Below, in pieces: positions 40,357-48,457 of a stretch of 64,000 nucleotides of DNA. The translations under genes were made by a program, and so were the position numbers. Source of the stretch: an uncultured Erythrobacter sp. (GTDB taxonomy: Bacteria; Pseudomonadota; Alphaproteobacteria; Sphingomonadales; Sphingomonadaceae); the NCBI GenBank assembly GCA_947499095.1, contig CANMMR010000001.1:186001-250000 (forward strand), read 5' to 3'. Numbering within the stretch: the stretch's first letter is position 1; each line of letters starts with the position of its first letter. The notes beneath the pieces were generated by a model. The model had not been told where the DNA came from and ran no database searches. It saw only the letters and a program-made list of their open reading frames with translations.

Positions 40357-41082
40357 ATGGGACGTGTTGCTATCGTAACCGGAGGAACGCGCGGAATCGG
40401 TCGCGCGATCTGCGAAAGGCTGCGGGACGAGCGGGGCTGCACCGTCATTGCGAATTATGCCGGCAATGACGATGCAGCGAAGAAATTCACCGATGACACC
40501 GGCATCCCGACAGTCAAGTTCGATGTCGGCGATTACGACGCCGTGCAGGCTGCTTGCAAAAATGTCGAACAAGAGCATGGCGCGGTGAATATCGTGGTCA
40601 ACAATGCCGGCATCACGCGTGACGGCACGCTGCTAAAGATGAGCTACGAGGATTGGGACGCGGTCATGCGCACCAACCTCGGTGGATGCTTCAATATGGC
40701 AAAGGCAACCTTCGCCGGCATGAAAGAGCGCGGCTGGGGCCGGATCGTCAACATCGGGTCGATCAACGGGCAGGCAGGGCAATATGGCCAGGTCAATTAT
40801 GCCGCCGCCAAGTCCGGCATCCATGGCTTCACCAAGGCACTGGCCCAAGAAGGCGCACGCTTCGGCATCACCGTCAACGCGATCGCTCCAGGATATATCG
40901 ACACCGACATGGTGGCTGCCGTGCCCGAGCCGGTGCTGGAAAAGATCGTCGCCAAGATCCCCGTCGGCCGCCTCGGCCAGGCCAGCGAAATCGCGCGCGG
41001 GGTGAGCTTCCTGTGCTCTGAGCATGCCGAATTCGTGACCGGCTCGACCATGAGCATCAACGGTGGGCAGCACATGTATTGA
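40357..41082 (+). CDS. phaB: Acetoacetyl-CoA reductase
   Basis: 241-residue SDR enzyme that reduces acetoacetyl-CoA to (R)-3-hydroxybutyryl-CoA for PHB synthesis. It has the NADPH motif TGGTRGIGRAI at about 8-18, NNAGITRD, and the catalytic NYAAAKSGIHGFTKALA. The NINGQAGQYGQVNY context is typical of PhaB rather than FabG. GGGAGAG precedes the ATG, excluding the longer frame. No phaA or phaC is adjacent; phaZ is 27 kb away in this window. Confidence 0.92.
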   Translation: MGRVAIVTGGTRGIGRAICERLRDERGCTVIANYAGNDDAAKKFTDDTGIPTVKFDVGDYDAVQAACKNVEQEHGAVNIVVNNAGITRDGTLLKMSYEDWDAVMRTNLGGCFNMAKATFAGMKERGWGRIVNIGSINGQAGQYGQVNYAAAKSGIHGFTKALAQEGARFGITVNAIAPGYIDTDMVAAVPEPVLEKIVAKIPVGRLGQASEIARGVSFLCSEHAEFVTGSTMSINGGQHMY

Positions 41083-41476
41083 GCATGGCGGAGGCCCTGA
41101 TTCGAGAAGGATACCCACCGGCTTCCAGACCCCCTCTTCCTTCTGGAGCGTCACGGTTTCAAGCACTCGTTCATCATTCGCTAAGCGCGTGGCGAAGGCG
41201 ACTTCCTGGTAGCCAAGCGGCGGCGCGTTGAGATAGCGGATCGTGAGCAGTTCGCGCGAGAGCACCGCGCCAAGCGGTTCGCGAACCTGCCGGGGTAAAA
41301 TTGTCCACCCAGCGATCGTATTGGCTTCACGAGCGGCGCGCCACGCGCAGGCGCTCGTTGATCGTATGCACGGACAGGTCGAGCTCTGCCGCTATGCTCT
41401 TTGCATTGTCCCCGCGCACGATCAGGCGCAGCGCCTGCTTTCCCTTCTCGGTCAGCTCGTCCAGCGCTTGCTTCAT
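41083..41476 (-). pseudogene. Decayed LuxR-type HTH/DUF4019 regulator gene
   Basis: The ATG at 41476 opens a frame with a clean LuxR-type helix-turn-helix (LDELTEKGKQALRLIV, then LSVHTINERLRVARR) that stops at 41327. In another frame directly downstream the code continues as REPLGAVLSRELLTIRYL...LETVTLQKEEGVWKPVG, which matches the C-terminal half of DUF4019. In intact relatives both parts lie in one protein, joined by a longer middle section. Here that section is missing and the frame is shifted. The tail runs to the phaB stop without its own clear end, so the gene is probably dead. Confidence 0.6.
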
Positions 41477-41560
41477 GCCCCAGACGTACGATCGCCATTT
41501 CTGGCCAGCCACCCGAAAAAATCGTGGGCGCGGAAGCCGGTGGTTTGTAGAGGGGACGCG

Positions 41561-41830
41561 ATGATTCCCCCCTACCATCCTCCGAAGAAATATTCCGTTC
41601 GCATTGCCGGCCATCGCACCTCGATCAGTCTCGAACCGGTGTTCTGGGAAATGCTCGGCAAGGCGGCCTATGCCCGCGCGCAGTCGATCAATGCGCTGGT
41701 CGCGGAAATCGATGCCGAGCGTATTCAGGCCGACAATCCACCCGGCCTCGCCGGTGCGATCAGGATCTGGCTGATTACCTATGAAAAAAGCGGCTGGATC
41801 GCTCCAGCCGCCCTTCCGTCCGGCAACTAG
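41561..41830 (+). CDS. Ribbon-helix-helix domain protein
   Basis: 89-residue small protein with the RHH_4-type motif HRTSISLEPVFWEMLGKAA followed by SINALVAEID, which resembles arylsulfate-sulfotransferase-associated or DNA-binding ribbon-helix-helix proteins common in alphaproteobacteria. AGGGGACGCG precedes the ATG. The last about 15 codons overlap a perfect terminator stem of the opposite strand, so the C-terminal tail may be incidental. Its target is unknown. Confidence 0.82.
   Translation: MIPPYHPPKKYSVRIAGHRTSISLEPVFWEMLGKAAYARAQSINALVAEIDAERIQADNPPGLAGAIRIWLITYEKSGWIAPAALPSGN
41784..41811 (-). terminator. Rho-independent terminator inside the RHH gene tail
   Basis: A perfect 9-base-pair stem (41790-41798 with 41803-41811) has a GCGA loop on the minus strand, followed there by six T residues. 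It terminates the minus-strand gene at 41852-42076. The element lies within the coding end of the convergent RHH gene. Confidence 0.85.
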
Positions 41831-41851
41831 CCGGAAAATGATCTCGCCGCG

Positions 41852-42076
41852 TCAGTATTTCGCGGTGGCATCGCTCGCCGGATAGGTCTCGTCGAGTGCT
41901 TCGTCGGTCGAGCTCATCCGGTCATGCGACGCGGTCGAGGCTGCACCGGCATTGCGAAACGCGCCTTCCGGTTCACCGCCTGCGAAGGCAACGCCGTTTT
42001 CATCGACACGGTTCTTTTCATAATAGCGATATCCAGCGTATCCGAGACCGCCGAGCGCGAGAAGCTTGAGCAACAT
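41852..42076 (-). CDS. Small protein with N-terminal hydrophobic segment
   Basis: 74 residues. A short hydrophobic start (MLLKLLALGGLGYAGYRYY) is followed by a polar, mostly acidic chain ending ASDATAKY. AAGGAG lies eight bases before the ATG, which strongly supports translation. No family recognised. It may be a membrane-anchored stress or envelope protein. It is followed by a strong terminator and preceded by murA on the same strand. Confidence 0.78.
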   Translation of the reverse strand: MLLKLLALGGLGYAGYRYYEKNRVDENGVAFAGGEPEGAFRNAGAASTASHDRMSSTDEALDETYPASDATAKY

Positions 42077-42146
42077 GATTACGACTCCTTGAATTGGGTT
42101 ACTCCAAAGCAACGAGCGCGCGGCGGGAAAGGTCCTGAAGCTGTGC

Positions 42147-43430
42147 TCAGTCGTCGCCCACACGTTCGATATCAGCGCCGACCAGCTGCAGTTTCTCCTC
42201 AAGCCGCTCGTAACCGCGGTCGAGGTGGTAGAGCCGCCGCACCGTGGTCTCCCCCTGTGCTGCCAGCCCGGCGATCACCAGGCTCATCGATGCGCGCAAG
42301 TCTGTCGCCATGACTTCGGCCCCGGTCAGCTCGCAGGGTCCGCGCACGATCGCCGTGCGGCCTTCCGTTTCGATATTTGCACCCATCCGCGTGAGTTCGG
42401 GCACGTGCATGAAGCGATTCTCGAAGATCGTTTCCTTGAGCACGCTGGTACCTTCGGCCTTGCACAACAGGCTCATCAGCTGCGCCTGCATATCGGTCGC
42501 GAGACCCGGGAAAGGCGCCGTTGTGAGATTGTATGCCTTGAGCGGTCCGTTGGCGGCGATTTTCATGCCCTCCTTTTCGGTTTCGACCTCGACACCGATG
42601 TTACGCAAGGCATGGAGCGTCGAGCCCATGTCGCCCGCATCCGCGCCCTGCAGCATCACCTCGCCGCCCGTGATCGCGGCGGCGCAGGCGTAGGAGCCGG
42701 CTTCGATCCGGTCGGGCATGACGCGATAGGTCGCCCCGTGGAGCTTCTTCACGCCGTGGATCGTCAGCTCAGACGTCCCGACCCCCTCGATCTCCGCCCC
42801 CATGGCGGTGAGCAAATTGCACAGGTCCACGATTTCCGGCTCACGCGCGGCATTGCGCAGCACGCTGGTCCCGTTGCACAGCACGGCGGCCATCACGGCA
42901 TTCTCGGTCGCGCCGACCGACACGACGGGAAAATCGAAATCACCGCCCGGCAGGCCACCGTCGGGTGCACTGGCCTTCACGTAGCCCTGCGCCAGTTCGA
43001 TCTGCGCACCGAACGCTTCCAGTGCCTTCAAGTGAAGGTCGATCGGCCGGTTGCCGATGGCGCAGCCGCCGGGCAGCGAAACCGTCGCTTCGCCGGTGCG
43101 CGCGAGCAGCGGGCCGAGTACGAGGATCGAGGCGCGCATCTTGCGCACCAGATCGTAAGGCGCGACCGAACTGGTGATGCGCATGGCTTCAAGCGTCACA
43201 TTGCGCCCGAATTCTTCCGGCCGCTTGCCGGGAATCGTGTGGCTGACGCCGAATTGCGTCATCAAGTGCTGGAAGCCGTCGATATCGGCGAGCCGCGGCA
43301 AGTTCCGCAACGTCACCGCCTCTTCGGTCAGCAGTGCACAGGGTATCAGCGTGAGGGCGGCATTCTTCGCACCCGAAATGGGAATGGTCCCGGAAAGGCG
43401 ATTGCCGCCACGTACGATCAGTTTGTCCAT
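42147..43430 (-). CDS. murA: UDP-N-acetylglucosamine 1-carboxyvinyltransferase
   Basis: 427-residue first committed enzyme of peptidoglycan synthesis, which transfers enolpyruvate from PEP to UDP-GlcNAc. The catalytic cysteine is Cys123 in [10 protein letters not shown] (the fosfomycin target), and Lys22 in SGAKNAAL contacts substrate. Length and domain symmetry are normal. It is divergent from galU. Confidence 0.97.
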   Translation of the reverse strand: MDKLIVRGGNRLSGTIPISGAKNAALTLIPCALLTEEAVTLRNLPRLADIDGFQHLMTQFGVSHTIPGKRPEEFGRNVTLEAMRITSSVAPYDLVRKMRASILVLGPLLARTGEATVSLPGGCAIGNRPIDLHLKALEAFGAQIELAQGYVKASAPDGGLPGGDFDFPVVSVGATENAVMAAVLCNGTSVLRNAAREPEIVDLCNLLTAMGAEIEGVGTSELTIHGVKKLHGATYRVMPDRIEAGSYACAAAITGGEVMLQGADAGDMGSTLHALRNIGVEVETEKEGMKIAANGPLKAYNLTTAPFPGLATDMQAQLMSLLCKAEGTSVLKETIFENRFMHVPELTRMGANIETEGRTAIVRGPCELTGAEVMATDLRASMSLVIAGLAAQGETTVRRLYHLDRGYERLEEKLQLVGADIERVGDD

Positions 43431-43558
43431 GTAGTCTCCTTAATCGCACGCGCGCCGCTGGCAAGCGTCACACCGGTGTTACAAAAGGCGCTCAGCGGGG
43501 CCGCACGCTTAACTTATGGCAATTGACCCCCTTCGATAGCGGACCTACGCCTTCGCCC

Positions 43559-44464
43559 ATGACCCACCATGAAACTTCGCAGCATAAACCCATCAGGAAG
43601 GCGGTGTTTCCCGTCGCCGGTCTGGGCACTCGTTTCCTTCCCGCAACCAAAGCCATCCCGAAAGAGCTGCTGCCCATCGTCGACCGCCCGCTGATCCAGT
43701 ATGCGGTGGACGAAGCGCGCGAGGCGGGAATCGAGCAGATCATCTTCGTCACCGGCCGCGGCAAGACCGCGATCGTCGAGCATTTCGACGTCGCCTACGA
43801 GCTCGAATCGACCATGGAAGAGCGCGGCAAGGACATGACCGTGCTCGATCCCACGCGAGCGACGCCGGGCGATATCATCACCGTGCGCCAGCAGGTGCCG
43901 CTGGGCCTCGGCCACGCGATCTGGTGCGCCCGCGCCATCGTCGGCGACGAGCCTTTCGCCATCCTGCTGCCCGACGAGTTGATGGTCGCGCAGAAGGGCG
44001 GCGGCACCGGCTGCATGAAGCAAATGGTCGAGGCCTATAACGAAGTCGGCGGCAATCTGATCTCGGTGCTGGAAGTGCCGCAGGACGAGGTTTCAAGTTA
44101 CGGCGTCATCGCGCCGGGCGAGATCAAGTCGGACACTCTCACCGAAGTCACCGGCCTGGTCGAGAAGCCGCCGGTGGCCGAAGCCCCGTCGAACAAGATC
44201 ATCTCCGGCCGTTACATTTTGCAGCCCGAAGTCATGCGGGTGCTGGAAGACCAGGAAAAGGGCGCAGGCGGCGAGATCCAGCTGACCGACGCGATGGCCC
44301 GGATGATAGGCAATCAGGCCTTCCACGCCGTGACCTTCGCCGGCCGCCGCTTCGACTGCGGCAGCAAGGCCGGCTTTGTCGAAGCGACGCTGGCGCTGGC
44401 GCTGGAACGCGAGGACATGGGTGCCGAGGTGCGAGCCATGGCAGAGCGGTTGCTGGCCGACTAG
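43559..44464 (+). CDS. galU: UTP-glucose-1-phosphate uridylyltransferase
   Basis: 301-residue nucleotidyltransferase that makes UDP-glucose for surface polysaccharides and glycolipids. The N-terminal motif AVFPVAGLGTRFLPATKAIPKE and LLPIVDRPLIQYAVDEA are diagnostic. The ATG at MTHHETSQ was chosen; a TTG start 12 codons upstream is possible and neither has a strong Shine-Dalgarno. It fits the exopolysaccharide and LPS genes in the window. Confidence 0.95.
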   Translation: MTHHETSQHKPIRKAVFPVAGLGTRFLPATKAIPKELLPIVDRPLIQYAVDEAREAGIEQIIFVTGRGKTAIVEHFDVAYELESTMEERGKDMTVLDPTRATPGDIITVRQQVPLGLGHAIWCARAIVGDEPFAILLPDELMVAQKGGGTGCMKQMVEAYNEVGGNLISVLEVPQDEVSSYGVIAPGEIKSDTLTEVTGLVEKPPVAEAPSNKIISGRYILQPEVMRVLEDQEKGAGGEIQLTDAMARMIGNQAFHAVTFAGRRFDCGSKAGFVEATLALALEREDMGAEVRAMAERLLAD

Positions 44465-44492
44465 GCCTCCTCGTACCGCCGAACTGCGTAAA

Positions 44493-44518
44493 AAAGGGGA
44501 CGCCGCGGCGTCCCCTTT
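44493..44518. terminator. Bidirectional Rho-independent terminator
   Basis: A 12-base perfect inverted repeat (44493-44504 with 44507-44518), with A-run and T-run flanks on both strands, lies between the convergent galU and flotillin genes. Confidence 0.9.
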
Positions 44519-44536
44519 CTCGTTGCGATCGATCGA

Positions 44537-46297
44537 TCAGGCTTTTGGTGCGTCGCCTTCGCCATTCGCCTTGGCAGGCCTCTTGGCGTTGACATCGACC
44601 TCTTCGACTTGCTCGGCGATGTCGTCGAGCACCTCGGCGAGGCGCGGAGTGTCCTTGGGAGCCTCGGCAGCCGCCGGGCCTTTGACCAGCCCGTCGAGCG
44701 AAGAGCCGTCGAGACCCAGCTCCTTCATCAGCCCGTCGAGGACCGGGGCCTGAGCGCGGTAGGCCAGCGCCGCGCTGACCGCGTCGGTCGCGAGGTTGCC
44801 GGAACCGCCGCCCGATCCACCGGCACCGCCCGACGACTTGCCGCCACCATTGGTGAGGCCGTCGACCTGCACGATCTTGATGCTCTCGATCGCTTCCATC
44901 GGCTTGGCGCTCTCGCGCACGAGGTCTGGCATGACCTTGAGCAGGGCCAGCTTGGTCTGCAGGCTGATCTGGTCGGACGAGAGGATGTTTGCCGCTTCGT
45001 TGATCGCCCGCTGACCGGCCGCCTCGACTTCGAAGCGCACGCGGGCGGCTTCGGCCCGCAGCTTCTCGGCCTCGGCCTCGCCCTGTGCTTCCAGCCGCAG
45101 CGCTTCGGCGCGATTGGTGGCGGCGTCCTTTTCCGCCTCGGCTTCGACGCGGACGCTGATCGCGTCGCGTTCCGCCTGCTTGGAAGCTTCGATCAGCTCG
45201 ATACGTTTCTGACGCTCGGCGATTTCGGTCTCGCGGCTGGTTGCGACCTGTTCCTCGGCGGCAACCGCCTTGGCACGCGCTTCATCGGCTTCGGCCTTGG
45301 CCTGGCTTTCCTCGCGGCTCTTGTTCTGGACCGCGATCTGCTGCTCCTGCCGGGCGATTTCGAGCGCACGCTGCTGGTCGATCCGCGCTTCCTCGACGAG
45401 CCGGTCGGCCTCGATCTGCTGGGCATCGACCTGCTTCTTCGCCTCGATCCGCGCGGCATCGGCCTCGCGAGTCCGTTCGGCCTGTTCGCGGGCGATTTCC
45501 GAGCTTTGTGCAGCACGCCGGACCTCGACCTCGCGCTCCTGTTCCAGCCGGGCGTATTCGGTGTCGCGGCTGATCTGGAAGCTGCGCGCATCGGCTTCGA
45601 GGTTCTTGGCCTCCATCTGCACGCGCGTGTCTTGCTCGATATCGTTGCGCAGTTTCTTGCGCGCCTCGATCTGCTCGGTCAGCTTGGTGAGGCCTTCGGC
45701 GTCGAAGGCGTTGTTGGCGTTGAAGTGTTCGATGCTCGTCTGGTCGAGACCGGTCAGCGAGACCGATTCCAGTTCCAGCCCGTTCATGGCGAGGTCGTTG
45801 GACGAGACCTGCTGCACCTTCTGGACGAAGTCGGCACGCTGCTCGTGCAGCTCGTTCATGGTCATCCCCGCCGCGACCGAGCGCAGCGCGTCGACGAACT
45901 TGCCCTCGACGAGGTCCTTCAGCATTTCCGGCTGCATCGTGCGTTGGCCGAGCGTCTGCGCGGCCATGGCGATCGCTTCGCTATCGGGCTTCACGCGGAC
46001 GTAGAATTCCGCCTTCACATCGATCCGCAGGCGGTCGAGCGTGATCAGAGCCTCGCCGTCGCGGCGGACGACCGAGAGCACCAGCGTGTTCATGTTCACC
46101 GGCATGGTCTCGTGGAACACCGGCAGCACCAGCGCGCCTCCGTTCATTACGACCTTCTCGCCGCCGACACCGGTGCGCACGAAGGCGATTTCCTTCGACG
46201 CACGGCGATACATTTTCAGCAGGAAGGTGATGATGATGATGCCGAGTAGAGTGGCACCTCCGATCATGACCAGCGATGTTCCAAACAGATTGTCCAT
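44537..46297 (-). CDS. Flotillin family protein (YqiK-like)
   Basis: 586-residue membrane-anchored scaffold. One N-terminal transmembrane helix (about 8-29) is followed by an SPFH/PHB domain to about residue 200. A long coiled coil then runs from about 205 to 440 and is extremely rich in Glu, Ala and Arg. The C-terminal tail contains a Gly/Ser-rich linker. GAAGGAGGGG precedes the ATG. The upstream same-strand gene is the YqiJ-like partner, 12 bases away. Flotillins organise membrane microdomains; the cargo here is unknown. Confidence 0.92.
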   Translation of the reverse strand: MDNLFGTSLVMIGGATLLGIIIITFLLKMYRRASKEIAFVRTGVGGEKVVMNGGALVLPVFHETMPVNMNTLVLSVVRRDGEALITLDRLRIDVKAEFYVRVKPDSEAIAMAAQTLGQRTMQPEMLKDLVEGKFVDALRSVAAGMTMNELHEQRADFVQKVQQVSSNDLAMNGLELESVSLTGLDQTSIEHFNANNAFDAEGLTKLTEQIEARKKLRNDIEQDTRVQMEAKNLEADARSFQISRDTEYARLEQEREVEVRRAAQSSEIAREQAERTREADAARIEAKKQVDAQQIEADRLVEEARIDQQRALEIARQEQQIAVQNKSREESQAKAEADEARAKAVAAEEQVATSRETEIAERQKRIELIEASKQAERDAISVRVEAEAEKDAATNRAEALRLEAQGEAEAEKLRAEAARVRFEVEAAGQRAINEAANILSSDQISLQTKLALLKVMPDLVRESAKPMEAIESIKIVQVDGLTNGGGKSSGGAGGSGGGSGNLATDAVSAALAYRAQAPVLDGLMKELGLDGSSLDGLVKGPAAAEAPKDTPRLAEVLDDIAEQVEEVDVNAKRPAKANGEGDAPKA

Positions 46298-46309
46298 TAC
46301 CCCTCCTTC

Positions 46310-46948
46310 TTACGAACTGTGTGTTGGCGACAGGCGGCGCTCGGCGAGCGCGGTCGCATAGAACTGGTTGCCCTCGCGGCGGACGAGCAGGACCTCGTCG
46401 CCGGCGTGGATTTCGGATGAGACTTCATGCGGCTCCACCATTATGTGATGGGTCTGCCCGTGAATGTCCTTCACCTTGGCGCGGGCGGGCGAGTTGGCCC
46501 GCGCCACGCCATCGGTGATGGTCGCCCTGCGTCCGATGAGGCTTTCCGTGCTGACGGCCGTCGTATGGTCCTTGGGCATGATACGCCCCAGCGGCCGCGC
46601 GAAGACGCCCGTCACGGGGACGGCTGCCGACCCGGCGAACAGGACCGCCAGCCAGCTATAGAGCGGGCTCCCGGTCAGGTTTTGCGCAAGCTCCTGGATC
46701 GACAGGCCGATGCCGGCGAACAGGAACAGGAACAGCGCCAGCCAGATGGTCAGCGGCACGCGCCCGATGCCGAGCAGCGTAAGCAGCCCGTCGAACATGC
46801 TGGGGTCCGGCATCCCGTCGACGTCGCCGCCCGAATCGAGATCCGTGCCGCCGAAATCGGCCACGCCGATCAGCTGGACGAGGGCCAGGACGAGTATCAC
46901 CACCAACGCCGCCGCAAAGGGCAGGTTGTGCGGTTCGAGCAATGTCAT
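46310..46948 (-). CDS. YqiJ-like membrane protein (flotillin partner)
   Basis: 212-residue inner-membrane protein with three hydrophobic segments (about 11-30, 65-90 and 97-115) and a C-terminal NfeD/OB-fold-like beta domain from about residue 135 (SLIGRRATITDG, VKDIHGQTHHIMVEP, GDEVLLVRREG). Proteins of this type are encoded next to flotillins and are thought to work with them. The 12-base gap to the flotillin gene indicates an operon. Confidence 0.85.
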   Translation of the reverse strand: MTLLEPHNLPFAAALVVILVLALVQLIGVADFGGTDLDSGGDVDGMPDPSMFDGLLTLLGIGRVPLTIWLALFLFLFAGIGLSIQELAQNLTGSPLYSWLAVLFAGSAAVPVTGVFARPLGRIMPKDHTTAVSTESLIGRRATITDGVARANSPARAKVKDIHGQTHHIMVEPHEVSSEIHAGDEVLLVRREGNQFYATALAERRLSPTHSS

Positions 46949-47155
46949 GTGACCCCTTTCCGAATGCGCAGGACTACCCTTCTCCGACCGGGCCGAAAGC
47001 GCGTCGTCCTACTGTTTTAATCATGTGGAACACTTAGCAGAAAACGCGCAAATTGGCGAGGAGAATCGGAATTCGCGCGTCCGATTTTCGCCGCGATTAC
47101 TGGGCGCGAGGCGTGGCGGGACTTGGACCGCGACGCCGCCGCGAGCCTGGGGACT

Positions 47156-48457
47156 TCAGGCGGCGGTGAAGCGCAGCGGCAAGGTCTTGAGGCCGCCTAC
47201 GAAGGTCGATTTGGACCGTGCCGGTTCGCCTGCCAGTTCGATGCGGTCGATCCGGTCGAGCAAGGTCTCGAACAGGATGCGCATCTCCAGCCGGGCGAGA
47301 TGCAGGCCGAGGCACTGGTGCGCGCCGGCCCCGAAAGCGAGGTGGCGGTTGGGGCTGCGGGCGGCATCGAACTTGCGCGGATCGTCGAACACGCTGGGAT
47401 CGTGGTTGGCGGCGACATAGTTCATCATCAGCCAGTCGCCCTTGGCGATCGCCTGCCCGCCGACTTCGGTGTCTTCCGCCGCCGTGCGCATGAAATGCTG
47501 CACCGGAGTAGTCCAGCGGATCGCTTCCTCGACAATCCCGCCGAGCAGCGAACGGTCGGCTTTGACCCGCGCCCATTGCTCGGGGTCCTGCGCCAGTGCG
47601 AGCATGGCGCCCGCCGTGCTGGCGCTGGTGGTGTCGTGCCCGGCAGCGGCGAGGATGATGTAATAGCCCATCATGTCGCGATCGTTGAGCGGTTTACCGT
47701 CGATCACCGCATTGGCGATCGTGCTGGCGACGTCATCGGTCGGATTGGCGCGCCTTTCCGCGGTCAGCTTGGCGAAATAGGCCTCGAAATCCGCGACGGC
47801 TCCGGCCACCAGCTGGGTGATCGCCTCGGGTGGCAGATCCTTGATGCCCGACTGGTTGAGATCGTCGTCCTGCCCGCCGAACAATTGCTGGGTCAGCATC
47901 AGCATGCGCGGCTCGTCTTCTTCGGGCACGCCCATGATCTGCATCACGACATGCAGCGGATAGGGCGCGCTGACGAGCTTGCAGAAATCGGCCTCCGGGC
48001 CGGCCGCAATCAACCGATCGACGGCATCCTTCGCAATGCCGCGAATCTCGTCTTCGACGGTCCGCAGGTTCTTGGGCATGAACCAGTCCTGCGTCAGCTT
48101 GCGATATTTGCGGTGCGTATCGCCGTCGAAAGTGACGAGGCTGGCCACGAGATGCTCGCTGCCGCCGGTCATCGCCTTGGCGAATTCGATCCCCTCGGTC
48201 AGGCTGAAGACCACCGTGTGCGGATTGTTCAGGAAGGTCGCATTGTCCTTCGACATGCGCATGACGTCGTCATAGCGGCTCACCAGCCAGAAGGGCGGAT
48301 GGGCATGGTCGTCCTGCGATTCGACCCAGGCGACCGGCTTTTCCTCGCGCAGGCGGTCGAACGTGTCGAGCAGCGGATCCCATGCAGCGTAGCTCGCCGG
48401 ATCGATGACCGTCCGTGCGGTCGCAGGGTCGAGCGTGGGCCGGTCCCTGGTCGCCAT
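47156..48457 (-). CDS. Cytochrome P450
   Basis: 433-residue soluble bacterial P450. The haem-ligand loop FGAGAHQCLGLHLA places the cysteine at about 382. The I-helix oxygen-binding motif AGHDTT is at 272-277, and the ExxR motif is in EEAIRW. Its ATG shares one base with the stop of the acyl-CoA synthetase gene (TAATG), so the two are co-translated. A steroid, terpenoid or fatty-acid hydroxylase is likely. No ferredoxin or reductase gene is adjacent. Confidence 0.93.
   Translation of the reverse strand: MATRDRPTLDPATARTVIDPASYAAWDPLLDTFDRLREEKPVAWVESQDDHAHPPFWLVSRYDDVMRMSKDNATFLNNPHTVVFSLTEGIEFAKAMTGGSEHLVASLVTFDGDTHRKYRKLTQDWFMPKNLRTVEDEIRGIAKDAVDRLIAAGPEADFCKLVSAPYPLHVVMQIMGVPEEDEPRMLMLTQQLFGGQDDDLNQSGIKDLPPEAITQLVAGAVADFEAYFAKLTAERRANPTDDVASTIANAVIDGKPLNDRDMMGYYIILAAAGHDTTSASTAGAMLALAQDPEQWARVKADRSLLGGIVEEAIRWTTPVQHFMRTAAEDTEVGGQAIAKGDWLMMNYVAANHDPSVFDDPRKFDAARSPNRHLAFGAGAHQCLGLHLARLEMRILFETLLDRIDRIELAGEPARSKSTFVGGLKTLPLRFTAA

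Noticed and set aside
40633-41265. A 210-codon minus-strand frame
   Set aside because: Its first part is the DUF4019 remnant, and the rest is antisense to phaB, so it is not a gene by itself.
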